Assembly: GCA_020543525.1 (NCBI GenBank) | Contig: JAHYIO010000007.1 | Coordinates: 124,001-188,000 of the forward strand | Length of the DNA: 64,000 nucleotides | Source: Coriolopsis trogii | Taxonomy: Eukaryota; Basidiomycota; Agaricomycetes; Polyporales; Polyporaceae | Direction of reading: 5' to 3' | Shown here: piece by piece, positions 46,484 through 56,787 of the stretch | How positions within the stretch are numbered: the stretch's first letter is position 1 | How the letters are laid out: the number at the start of each line of letters is the position of its first letter | Notes under the pieces: model-generated | Seen by the model: only the letters and a program-made list of their open reading frames with translations | What the model was told of the DNA's origin: nothing | The model's database searches: none | Translations under genes and position numbers: made by a program

Positions 46484-48041
46484 ATGTCTGACGACGAAGA
46501 TGACTACCTGTCCGACAAGTTCCTCGTAGACCATTCCCAATCTTCGAGCTCTTCCGCCCCAAAGACGTACGCCGACCGACGAAAGGAGGTGCTCAAGCGA
46601 GCCGTGTTGAAGAATGAGCAGAACAGGATCAAGAGCCGGCGGGAGTTGGAACGCGAGGCGCGAGAGGAGGGGCTGAGCACGTCGCTGTTCGAGCGCGCGC
46701 AGGAGGAGGCGAGAGAGAGCGGGCAGCAGAACAAGGCGTTGGCGATGATGATGAAGATGGGGTTCAGGCCGGGGCAGGCGTTGGGCAAGGATGAGGAGGA
46801 GCGTGAAGCGGTCAAGGATGAGGGTGGGCGCAGTGGGGCGAGTGCAGATCGAGTTGGAGATCAAGAGAACGAGGATGAAGAAGACAAGCCCGTCAGGTCC
46901 GGTCTCGGTGCTGCTCGTCCTCGAGTAGAGAAGGAGGCCGAGCCCGTCCGGGCGGGTATTGGGGCGCGCCCTGCCCACGACGCGCTCGAGACAGCGGTGA
47001 AGGGACAAAGCAGCACGGGCGGCCCCTCGCGTCGTACCGCGCCTCTCCCGGTACTGGAATGGGAGGGTGCGTTCCCTCTTCCTCTCGCTCTCGTTCTATA
47101 CCACGTAGGAGATGGTCGTGTACTGACCTTTGAACCTTTTCGGGCAGGAAAGAAGGGCATCGGCCTGGGCAAACGGGCCGCATCGCCCACCGCGCCCGAG
47201 CGACTCGCTAAGATGGCGAAAATGGCTGATGATCGCGCACATGGGTCGTTCCGCGACCGCGCAAAGCAGGAGTATGAGGAACGACGGGCGAGCGGGAGGC
47301 TACATCCCGCGCAGCGGACGTGTGCCACCTTGGATGAGAAGGCGGGCGTACAGGTATGTTCCTCAGGCATCCCAATATATGGGTCCATGCTCCGGATCCA
47401 TGCTCACGGGGCTTCGTGTCGTGTAGTTCAACGTGCTATGGTTGAATCCGGATAATCCAGACACATTCCCGGATGGCTTGCTCGACGCGCTGGATATCGA
47501 CGACCCCGCGCTCGCTACGACCATCCAGCGACAACGCGCAGACCACTCCCTCGAAGGCCGCATACGCGCGAAGATGCAGGCGGACGCGCTGCGACCGCTG
47601 AAGTCGACGCTAGACGACGTGGACGCAGAGGACGGGGACGAGAAAGCCGCGCTTCGCGGGACACCGTACTCCGAAGAAGACGTGCATGAGGCGGTACAGT
47701 TCCTGAGGCTTGGGGTGCGTCTCCTTCTTGCCTCGCTGCTGTTCTCCTATCGTCGTCTCCGTCTGTTAGTTTCATGTCCATCTCTTCTGATCTCCGTCAA
47801 CATCATCTTCCTTTTGCTTTCCCGGCCACTGTGGGCCTTTGGCTTCTTCATGTTCAAACAAACTATCTCCACACATAATGCTCACTGATTGTTCGCTATA
47901 CAGGCACAGGACCGGCTCACGCTCGTCCTCGACTACCTCCGGCGGAAGTACGCGTATTGCTTCTGGTGCGGGACACAGTACGAAGACGCGCAGGACATGG
48001 AGGACAACTGTCCCGGCCCCGACGAAGACGCGCATGACTAG
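46484..48041 (+). CDS. GPATCH11 (CCDC75)-like G-patch protein
   Basis: Nuclear G-patch protein, likely a cofactor of a DEAH helicase. The start at 46484 gives MSDDEDDYLSDKFL, the normal acidic start. Then comes a coiled coil (YADRRKEVLKRAVLKNEQ) with NKALAMMMKMGFRPGQALGK, the first part of the G-patch, and spaced glycines (RSGLGAARP, RAGIGARPA, KGIGLGK). Later exons give FNVLWLNPDNPDTFPDG and YSEEDVHEAVQFLRL, and the last exon holds the DUF4187 domain: RLTLVLDYLRRKYAYCFWCG and DMEDNCPGPDED. Introns near 47067-47150, 47353-47426 and 47715-47903. Domain order and full length agree with the family. Confidence 0.88.
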
Positions 48042-49925
48042 CCCGTGCAGGCTCAAATTGTACCTGGGGCCTGAAGCTTATGGCTGAATTACCCTTGTAT
48101 TCAAGAGAGCCTCGTACAGTGCATTGTAATGCGGGATGCCCCGATTCCGAACGCTGGAACCCGGCAAGCTTGAACCCTTGAAGTCTATCTGACGAGCGAG
48201 AAGCGTTCCGCCCCCACGCATGTTGTCAAACTGCGGAGCGAATCACGCAGGAGCGCAGCCTCCGGAACACGGTTGGAACTGTCGCTCATGCACTGGATTC
48301 CGGCCCCGCTATAGTATGATACATGATAGGTGTCGTACGGTGAACGTTCGACGCTCTGGTCCCTGCTGTTGCTGCTCTTCCAAGGTCTCCAGTCAGATGA
48401 CGGTTGGCACATGCTGCGACAGGCTCTCCCCGTACGAATGGCGCCGGTACTCACTCCAACCTGATCAGTATGTTTCTCATGAGTACTGCTGACATATGGC
48501 AGATCGCCAGGACGGACACCCGAGTGTCTCCCACGCAGTCGTGGTTGATCTGTCACGAAAGATGTGTTCGTCGTGCTCACTTCACAGCACGATGTCAATT
48601 ACAACACTTATGGGTATACAGCTTGGAACTAGCACCCACGCTCTGTGGGTATCTCGGTTGTCCTACCAGAACCATTATTGACAATATGCAAGACCATGCG
48701 ACATGCCAGCCATGGTCTAGCAGCCCCAACGTTGCGATAGCTGCTTGCATATCAGTAGGCGCAACGCGCGTATGACTGCGGAGTGGTGGACAAGTACATG
48801 AACAACGCTACAGAAGTGGTGCGACGGACGAATGTGTACTTATGCGCGTGCACATATGTGGCATGGGCGCACAGTTAGACAGCGGCATGGTGGAGGACTT
48901 CCAGACGAAAGGGGATATGGTCATGGCAACACGCCGACATTCGAAGGAAGCACGACGACGGTCGCGATGCGATTGAGGAAGGCTACCGTGCGCCGTGAAG
49001 CGAGCAGGTAAGATAACCCCGCGGCGCTAATAGCTAGCGGTGCACAGCCGGCAAGTATATGCGCAATGACAATCCGAGGTGGAGAGAGCGGCGCGCACGA
49101 TGCGAGATGTACATGTCTGACAGTCTGACACTGACGGCGAGGGAGGGATGCATGAAAACGGAGGACTTAGCAGCTAGCCTGTGTGGCGACCGACAACTAC
49201 ATACAAGCAACAATCTCGCGAGGAGCGTGATCGCCGCGAGTGGGCGGTGCACCTAGCAGCAAAGTCAATACGACGTGAGTGCTCACCGGTGATAGCATGG
49301 TCAGTTACACCACATGTGGGCATTACGGGCGATGTTGAATCATGAAAGCAGACGCGGAGCGGAGCTGGGGACGCGCTTCGGGTGTGTGCGCCCTACGGGT
49401 GGTGTGGCTGGGCAAGGTCCAGGCCTCAGAAAGCCATGGATATCAAGTTGTGCGATCAAGGTATAGTCAGGATCAGCAACGAAAGCAGTGTACAGGAGAT
49501 AGCGGAGCGAGGAGGGGATGTGTGTGGTATTGGTGACGGCAAGACAGAGAGCGCGGGTCGGTAGCCCAAGTGTCAGAGCCATGACTCTGAAACTGAACGC
49601 GCGCGTGGGGTAAAGGTCACTGTGTGGGGTAACGACGGGCTGGGGTGCGCGGACGCGCAACAAAAAGAGCGAGATGTGCAAGAGTGAGAGTGGGATTGTC
49701 CGAGCGAGCGAATAAGTATAAACACCAGTTGTCCGCGGTAAGAGGAGAGGGGATGGGGGGAACGAAGGGAGGAGGATATGCACTAAGCAAGAGGCACGAG
49801 GAAGTCGCGCGACCCCTGGAGTCTATCGTACATTACACGATACAGTTTTAACGGTCGACTGAGACGGAGGTCCGTCTCGCAGTCGGAATATGAACCGCAC
49901 TGGCGGCGAGGGGACGGAGAACTCA
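48042..49925. other. Gene-poor intergenic region, 1.9 kb
   Basis: I see no supported gene. Frames at 48185-48598 (-), 48404-48775 (+) and 49340-49783 (-) have no known motif. It contains the 3' flanks of the GPATCH11-like gene (plus) and the Ser-rich gene (minus). Confidence 0.45.
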
Positions 49926-50861
49926 TCACGCGAGGGGTGCGATCTGAGGTCGAGAGCGCTCTTCCGGTGAGAGCGGGGCGCATACCGAGATGCGAGGGGA
50001 GACGGCGGGGTCGCAATATCGCGACTGCCACGCCGGGCTGGTGACGACACGCGGGGGCTGGCCAAGCTTGAAGTCGGGATCTACGAGGCCGTCCATCTCG
50101 TCGTCCTCACTGTCCGACGACTGAGTGGCAAACGAGGCGGGAGACAGGAGAGTCGGAAGGGCGGGTATGGCGAGTGGTTGAGCGACGGAGGCGTCGCGGT
50201 CGCGAAGAAAGGTGGGCGAGGTGGGCGAATGCTGGGGCGTCTTGCGACGGACGTAGGAGGAGATGGGAGTGTATGCCATCAGATCTGCGTCTGAGAGCAC
50301 GAGGTTATCTGGCCGTCTGGAACGTCGTCCGCGGAAGGACGCGCTGATCGGGGACAGTCGAGGAGAAGTGGAGAGGGCCTGAGAGTCAATTAAGCTATGA
50401 CGCACAGGGACGGAGAGTGTGGACGGGCACTCACTCGGACGGGACGTTCTAGAGTCCGTTCTGCGTTCAGGATGGGCATACTTGCCTTCCGGGAATGGCC
50501 CTGCGCAAGATGAGGGCACGCTGAGGCGCAGGCAGGGAGGTGAACTCACGATGGAGCCATATGGAGAGTATCTTGTAGTGGCGCGGGAGCGACGAATGTC
50601 TCCCGGAATGTCTCGCTCGGGAGAAGCCTCGTGGGAGGAGACGATGATAGACGGTGAATGCTTGAGGTGGTGGACGGAATAAATATTGCCAGAGGATGGT
50701 TGTACATTGCTTGAAGATGCAGAGAAGGCAGAAATGGATGAAGAGTGAGACGAAGTGCGCGAATGGTGCGCGGAGAGCTTGGCGGGCTGGGACGCGTCTT
50801 CGGGGCCGCCGAGGCCGAGGGTTGCCATGAGCTCAACGAACGAAGGGAGGGTGGTGGTCAT
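49926..50861 (-). CDS. Ser/Pro-rich disordered protein, unknown function
   Basis: Orphan protein of about 260 residues. The start at 50861 gives MTTTLPSFVELMATLGLGG, a possible short helix, and the rest is Ser-rich and disordered. Two introns with GT-AG ends are inferred: removing them joins YSPYGSI to GHSRKASMPILNAERTLERP and then ALSTSPRLSPISASFRG, which reads far better than the unspliced frame. Later pieces include MAYTPISSYVRRKTPQ, an acidic SSDSEDDEMDGLVDPDF and a tail ending RSRPQIAPLA. SRKAS and SP sites suggest kinase targets. No domain recognised. The last 45 residues could belong to another frame, so the C-terminus is the least certain part. Confidence 0.65.
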   Translation of the reverse strand: MTTTLPSFVELMATLGLGGPEDASQPAKLSAHHSRTSSHSSSISAFSASSSNVQPSSGNIYSVHHLKHSPSIIVSSHEASPERDIPGDIRRSRATTRYSPYGSIVSSPPCLRLSVPSSCAGPFPEGKYAHPERRTDSRTSRPSECPSTLSVPVRHSLIDSQALSTSPRLSPISASFRGRRSRRPDNLVLSDADLMAYTPISSYVRRKTPQHSPTSPTFLRDRDASVAQPLAIPALPTLLSPASFATQSSDSEDDEMDGLVDPDFKLGQPPRVVTSPAWQSRYCDPAVSPRISVCAPLSPEERSRPQIAPLA

Positions 50862-52067
50862 CGGTCGGGGGAGGCAGACAGGGAGGGAGAGAGAGGAAGT
50901 CGGCAGGGGACAACCTTGCCAGGCGCGGACGTCGGTGGGGAGTTATAATGCACAGGGGCCATGGAGACGAGCCGAGAGAAAGTGGTTGCCATGAGCGCGC
51001 ACAGAGATTGAGAGCCAACAGGAGCCAACAGCGGACGAGCAGCAGGGCAACAGCAAGCTGGATACCGTACAAAAGGCGCTGACAGCTCCAGATGCCACCA
51101 CCACGCCCCCGCACGCCTCCCTTTCGACCATCAGCCTCGTCGACAAGGCGATGGCCATGTCTCGCTCGCTCAAGGTCGTGCTCTGTGTCTCCCCGACATC
51201 CTCCTACATGTACGCTACACACACCGTCTCACACACCCACATCCCAGCCACCGTATCCTCACTACACCTATTATCCCTCCGTAGTTCGACCGCCCGTTCT
51301 GATGGATGCCAAGTTATTTACAGCGATACGACAACGGCGGACCTGCGGTCCGCAGTGCCCTTCCCGATCTCCCTGTGCACCGCTCCTCCACACCATCGCT
51401 ACAGTACTTATGCGATCGATTGGCCCGACTCCCTGCCGTTCGCAAGTCTGTATCAGCCTTCGCTCTCACTCTCCCTTCGTGCTCGTCATCGTGGCCTCAG
51501 CGCGAACGATTGGGTTGCCACTGTTGACACCTCGTTGCGACCGTGATCCTACACACATCCGTGCATCTCGTTGGTATGCCACCTGCGGTTCCGGGCGATG
51601 GACTAAGCCATCTACGATTCGGAATTCCGGGCGCCTGGTCGTGGCATATGTCGTCAGGATGAAGTTCAGCACAGATGACATACCGTAACACATATAGGCT
51701 TTCCCGGGGCGCACAGAACCGTTGCCTTCTGAGAGCTTTGTACTTTCTGCGCATGGCCACTGCCGCCATAATAACGCGATGACTGCCTCGCTGCAAGGCA
51801 AGACAATCGCGCGGCAGATATACTTAGATGCCATTGGGCGGTATAGTTCCCATTGAGAACAAGGAACAAGAAAGTGACCACATCCCGATCGCGACCTGCA
51901 AGACAATAAACCGTAAGGCACACCAAGGCACGACCCGAGCGCTTCCCCGCCCCCAATTGTCCGGCGCCTCGGTGCCTGTGCGCTGACTGGGCAGCCGGCG
52001 TCTATAAGCCGCTTGACCCAAACAAGCTCACACAACGAAGCCAATCTCAACTCTCCGACCGACCACG
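50862..52067. other. Intergenic region with an unassigned open stretch
   Basis: Divergent flanks of the Ser-rich gene (minus) and RPABC4 (plus). The plus strand is open from about 51006 to 51546 with coding-like content (EIESQQEPTADEQQ, SLSTISLVDKAMAMS), but there is no clear start or family; see findings. Confidence 0.4.
52013..52018 (+). promoter_or_regulatory. TATA-like element of the RPABC4 gene
   Basis: TATAAG lies 50-55 bp upstream of the start codon. The position is compatible with a core promoter and a short leader; weak on its own. Confidence 0.3.
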
Positions 52068-52460
52068 ATGAGTTCCCAGGCGGCCAACAGCTACGGCAAC
52101 AATCCCTACGGGAGCAGCAACAACTCGGCCGGGCAGGGCGGGTTTGCGCCCGTCCGTCAGGAGATGTCGTATCTCTGTGCGGGTACGTGGCATGAGATTT
52201 TTTTTCTGACTGCAGGTTGCTCCTTGTCGACTTTGCCTCATGTGGCGCTGACCGTGCACCCGTTGCTTAGATTGCGGCTCCTCGAACGAGATCAAGCCTC
52301 GTGAGCCTATCCGGTGCAGACAGTGCGGCCACCGCATCATGTACAAGAAGCGCACGCACAGGAGTACGTGGTCTTTTCCGTCGTGTTCGTTGGGTTCAGC
52401 TGTTGGATTTTGTTGCTGACACACTCTGTTCGTGCAGTGGTGCAGTTCGAGGCGCGGTAG
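52068..52460 (+). CDS. rpc10: RNA polymerases I, II and III subunit RPABC4
   Basis: Small zinc-binding subunit (Rpb12/Rpc10) shared by all three nuclear RNA polymerases. The start at 52068 gives a short Asn/Gly-rich extension ([15 protein letters not shown]), then exon 1 ends MSYLCA. After an intron, exon 2 gives [20 protein letters not shown] and [11 protein letters not shown], so the CX2C...CX2C zinc site is complete. A tiny last exon adds MVQFEAR, the family's usual ending. Both introns are GT-AG and near 52184-52271 and 52363-52438. The length, about 78 residues, is in the normal range. Nuclear housekeeping gene. Confidence 0.95.
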
Positions 52461-53100
52461 CCTCGGGCATGTCGTTGTGGCCTCCTTCCCCCTTTCGTCA
52501 CTCGCTCTGGTATAATATCAATGGATGACTGGTGCCTATCGATACATCGGTTTCGGGCACTTAGGACGGCACGCCTGCCGGTGCTGCATACGGCTAGAGT
52601 CAACTTCGGCCTCGTCGGGAGAGAAAACTCTTCATGCTGTGCCTGCAGTCTACAGCATGTCCTGCGTCCTATGCTCTGTCTTCTGTCTTCTACGCTCGGA
52701 AGTGTGCCCGTTCCGTTTCCGTTTCCTTCACGTGTATTCGGCGACAGTGTTCGTATGTATGATATATGATGAGGCCGGATCATGCGATGCTACTCTACAA
52801 CCTAATCGATACGCTAACGACAAATACGGTAAGGTCTGTACGGTACATGCGTCAAGTCAAGAGACCACTTCAAGATCCTTCCAAGAACTTTCCAGCTCGC
52901 CGACTCTCCTCCTCGTCTCTTGCGTATCGTAGATATCCATCACGACGTCATCGCCCATCCTCACTGCCAGGGACGTACGCACACATCATACTAGTACAGC
53001 ATACAGCTCCTGTCCACGTCCATCCCATCTGTCTGTCGCGGATGCGGGCACGCTCGGTGATTTCAAGATCGGGTTTCTGGCTCCTCGGTCCTGGCGCGAG
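52461..53100. other. Intergenic, convergent 3' regions
   Basis: This lies between RPABC4 (plus) and DUF6593-like gene 2 (minus). No gene is supported. Confidence 0.5.
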
Positions 53101-54186
53101 CTACCAGATGTTGAACCGCCTGTACCAGATGTGAAGGAAGCACGTCACGACGATGCGGTCCAAGAAGCCCTCGGCACGTTCCGTCACCCGCAGGGTACGC
53201 GTCTCGTCGGTCCATTGTGCGATCACCTTCCCGCGGTTCGTCAGGTTGTCGCTCACGCACTAGAAGGCGAAGCCGGGAAGTCGAAGTCAGCGTGAATGCT
53301 TGCCGCGCGGAGAAAGCGCATGGATGGATGGAAGAGAAGGAACGACTGAAGGAAGAAAGGAAGGGAGGGTGATGGTGGACGGCGATGCCGAACGGGGACA
53401 AGACTGGTCGAGGGCAAGGGTCTAAGGTTAACGGACTCTCGTGTGCACGCCGTGCACCACGGTGCCTGGCAGAAGCACCGGCCACCCCCAGCACCCAGCA
53501 CTCCCCTCGGTGGATATATGCAGTTGGCGGCACTCACAATCATGTCCGTGCCGTTCTCAGCGAGCTTCCACTTGTATTCTGAGCCGCTCACTTTGAACCG
53601 GCGTGATCTGCGGCCGCGTGCGGGGTGAGTGACCAGTGGAGCACAGGAAGGCAGAGTGCGGGGCACGCTCACTTGCTCGACGGCTTCTTCGGCTTGCGCA
53701 GCTCTCGTATTGATATCTAGGTATTGTGCTTTGGTGTGAGCGAGAGGGGCGAGGCAAGGCGAGCAAACCACGAGTCCTCACCCTCTCGACGCCAAAGTAG
53801 ACTGCACCGCTCGTGTTGGAAGACCACTCGAGCTGGCCGGCGTTCTCCCACATTTGAGTCTCCAAGTTCATCCTCTGCATGGATGTGACGCCCGTGGTTA
53901 CCCCGGTGTTGGGATGGTGGAACTGTTCGTGGAGGGAAGCCGATCAGTTCAGCTCAGGTCACGGGTCGGTCGCAATGCAAGAAATACACCGTTGCACACC
54001 GCCACCAATGGCTGGGCAACTTGAACGAAGGCAAGTGTGGCGGAGACTGCACCTGGACATGGGACGCACCTTGTATAATTCGATGGCGTTCTGAGACTCG
54101 TCGATCTGGTGCACTTGCAGTGTGCGTAGATCTGCGTGGGGATTGTTCGGCCATACGAAACGGAGGACGAGATCGGTAGATGCCAT
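53101..54186 (-). CDS. DUF6593-like protein 2
   Basis: Second protein with the DUF6593 layout. The start at 54186 gives MASTDLVLRFVWPNNPHADL, then the exon with MQRMNLETQMWENAG and QLEWSSNTSGAVYFGVE, then LDINTRAAQAEEAVEQ, FKVSGSEYKWKLAENGTDM (the core matching YRWR of gene 1), and the last exon GKVIAQWTDETRTLRVTERA with FLDRIVVTCFLHIWYRR, the Asp-led hydrophobic helix at the C-terminus. Stop at 53101. Four to five introns, all short. No signal peptide. It is probably cytosolic. The function of the family is unknown; the assignment rests on domain order and on similarity to the 38.9 kb gene. Confidence 0.62.
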
Positions 54187-56787
54187 GACTAGCTGTGATC
54201 AGTGGCGGAAAATTCGCGATCGGAAGAAAAAGGTGTATATATGTGAGGACGGGGAAGGATGCGCAGACGATGTGGATGCCCTTATGTTGCGCAGAGGTTG
54301 CAGGAACGTTGTGTCAGATGGCGCGGTAGCCAGGTACGGCAGACGTAGAGGGGAGCGGTTGTGGGGGAGGAAGGATTTGGATGGGGGAATGCCGCTCCCT
54401 TTGTGCATGTTTTATGTACGCCATAGGACGGAGTGAGGGCCGGGTTCGGGTTCGGACTCGGAGCAGAGCAGCACACCCTTCCGCCACCGGTACCCGTGCC
54501 CACGCACGGATGCACACCCGCCGGAACCTCCGGACGCAATGGCAGAAGGTCAGGCCTTCAGGCAGTCAGGGTCCAGTGGCCATGGGCTGCCACCGTGTCG
54601 GGTGATCTGTCTATCTGTCTCGATCTGATTAGCATCAGCCCACAGCACCGCGAGCAGCGAGCTTAAATCGCGTGGTCGCTGCCGGAGGGAGCAAGAGCGA
54701 CCCGATAGCAATCTTTCACGCCGCCGCTCCCCACGCATGCACGGGTGAGAGAGCAGCCCTGTGACGTAGTCTCTCCCTGGGGCGCATGCAGGCACTTGCG
54801 GATTTAGATATGTGGAAAGGCTCGGCAGAGCGCGAGAGGAAGAACTCGAATGCCACTGGCCGGACGAGATGGGCCCCAGAAGGCTCGGCGGAGTTTTGGC
54901 ATGTGTGTATACACCGCCGAAATGAATCACGGAAGGATCGCTGCGCCCATGTGTACAGATCAGAGAGAGAGAGAGGCTGAGCAAATGACGCTCTTGATAG
55001 CAAAATTTCTGTGAAGGAGCCGGATTGAGGTAGGGGAATTCGTCGGAGGCTTTGGTCTCGGCACGGGTACACGAATGTTTGTATGCGTGCTGCTAGCGAT
55101 GCTGCAGCGAAATGTGTGCCTATACGTCAGGAGTGGGAGATCAGGCAAGTATGACCGAGTGGGACGCGACCACCGGTCGGGACTTGGAGGTGGCGACGCG
55201 CGTTATCGATGCAATGATGATACATAGGGAGAGATGAACGCACTATAGGGAGCCGACATGTCACAGCTTCTGGCGTGCTGACGAAGAACTGGAGGGCGCG
55301 GCACTGTCGAAACGAGGCAGGATTGCGACAAGAGGACGAGCGGCCGAGAACGCAAGTGGGAAAATGGCGAGAAAGCTGCGAGCACGGCGGCGCATCGGCC
55401 GTGAATGCAGAACGAGTGCGTGGAGAGAAGGCTGTCAGCTCGTTGGGCTAGTGCAAAGAGAGCAGAGAGGTCTCATGGGGCGGGTGGCATTGAACCACAG
55501 GCTGCTGTAATCGTACACATCCACGTCTCCATCAGAGGAGCGCTGCAGCCGGAAGGAAGCCCCAGAAGCCCAGGAGAGATCGCAGGCTGGCCCAGATGGA
55601 GGAAGCAGGGACCCACCCGGAAGCTCTCGCGACATTAGGTTCACTTTCCGTAAGACGTTAACATGACCACAATTCATCTCATCCGCGTCATGTGTGTGTC
55701 TACGCCCACAGATATGATCCGCATCTATGGCATCGCTTGGTCGAGTATGTGCACACCCATTCCCACAGCTCGTCTATCGTCTCTTCCTCACACGTCTCGA
55801 CAACCCGGTAGCGAATACTTTCCTGACACAATGCCACTGAATCTGCATGGCGAGCGCTAGCTGGTCGTGGCCGGAGATAACTCAAGCGGAGGCCTTTTAC
55901 TGGTCGTCCGCCGTCCTGTTCTCGTGGAACAATCAGGGTTCAGAGTTACACAACACATGAGGTATTCGTGAGGCGATGCGAACACACCTCATGGCCGTCA
56001 CCAGCTGAAGATACCGGACCCACCGTTGGGGAAACGAGTAGTACGAACGTCTAGCCCGTAGAAGGCCGCATTCAAAATGTATTGCGGCACTGGTCGGCGA
56101 GCCTGGCCCTTGGTAAGGAGTGCTATCATATGCACGCAGAGAGCGATGACTATGGGATCCTGATGGGAAAGGAAGCACGGATCCGTGGAGCGCACCGGAA
56201 GAGAAGAGAGTCGAATACTGCCACCGCGACTTGGCCAGTGATCTGTGTGTATGAACTGAACTGCGGGCGGAGACTCCGACCGTCAACTGTGCGGTATTAG
56301 GGCGCGCCGGTGATAGCGAAGCAAAGCAGGACCCTATGCGAGTATCAGCTCAGGGACTAAAAGAAGACTACCGTCACGGATATTCTGGTGACTAAGACAC
56401 GTCTGCCGGCCTGGCCTGGTGAAGGTGAGGGTATGTGCAAGACAGCAGACTGTTGGGTATCTATAGGCCTTGGATTGGTCGAGGACGGTCGAGCTCAAGG
56501 TCGTCTGCATCGAGAAGAGAAGGACGAGCAGTGGTCGTTGGGAGAGGGCCCAAGGGCGGCATTGACCGTCGGGTGGAGGTGCACGTGCGCTGCGCGTCTA
56601 GCCTTCGGACAACCGGGTGGCTGGGTCCGCCGAAAGCGAGCGCGTCGGCGGCAGGCTGTTAGAAAGCAACGGCCTCGACGCCCTCAACCCCTGCCCCGTC
56701 CTCGGAACCCCTCCTCTGCGCCCCCCCTGCGCCCGTCTCGTCCTTCTGCACATTTTATCACGCTCTAACGTACCGCACGCCGACATC
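54187..56787. other. Gene-poor region, 2.6 kb, with possible gene fragment
   Basis: No complete gene is supported. A minus-strand open stretch near 55998-56260 resembles a DUF6593-like C-terminus and is listed separately. Another minus-strand piece near 55470-55560 (FRLQRSSDGDVDVYDYS) is coding-like but isolated. Confidence 0.45.
55998..56260 (-). pseudogene. Possible DUF6593-like C-terminal fragment
   Basis: A minus-strand frame reads WPSRGGSIRLSSLP and then DPIVIALCVHMIALLTKG, ending GGSGIFSW with a stop at 55998. A beta strand followed by an Asp-led hydrophobic helix matches the end of the two DUF6593-like genes in the window. A 36-nt piece between the two parts (56195-56160) could be read through or spliced. 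A stop codon lies close upstream, near 56270, and I find no N-terminal exons before the bZIP gene, so this may be a remnant. It could equally be chance. Low confidence. Confidence 0.25.

Noticed and set aside
51466..52050. Minus-strand frame of 194 codons upstream of RPABC4
   Set aside because: Composition is random-looking and it overlaps the RPABC4 promoter; no motif.
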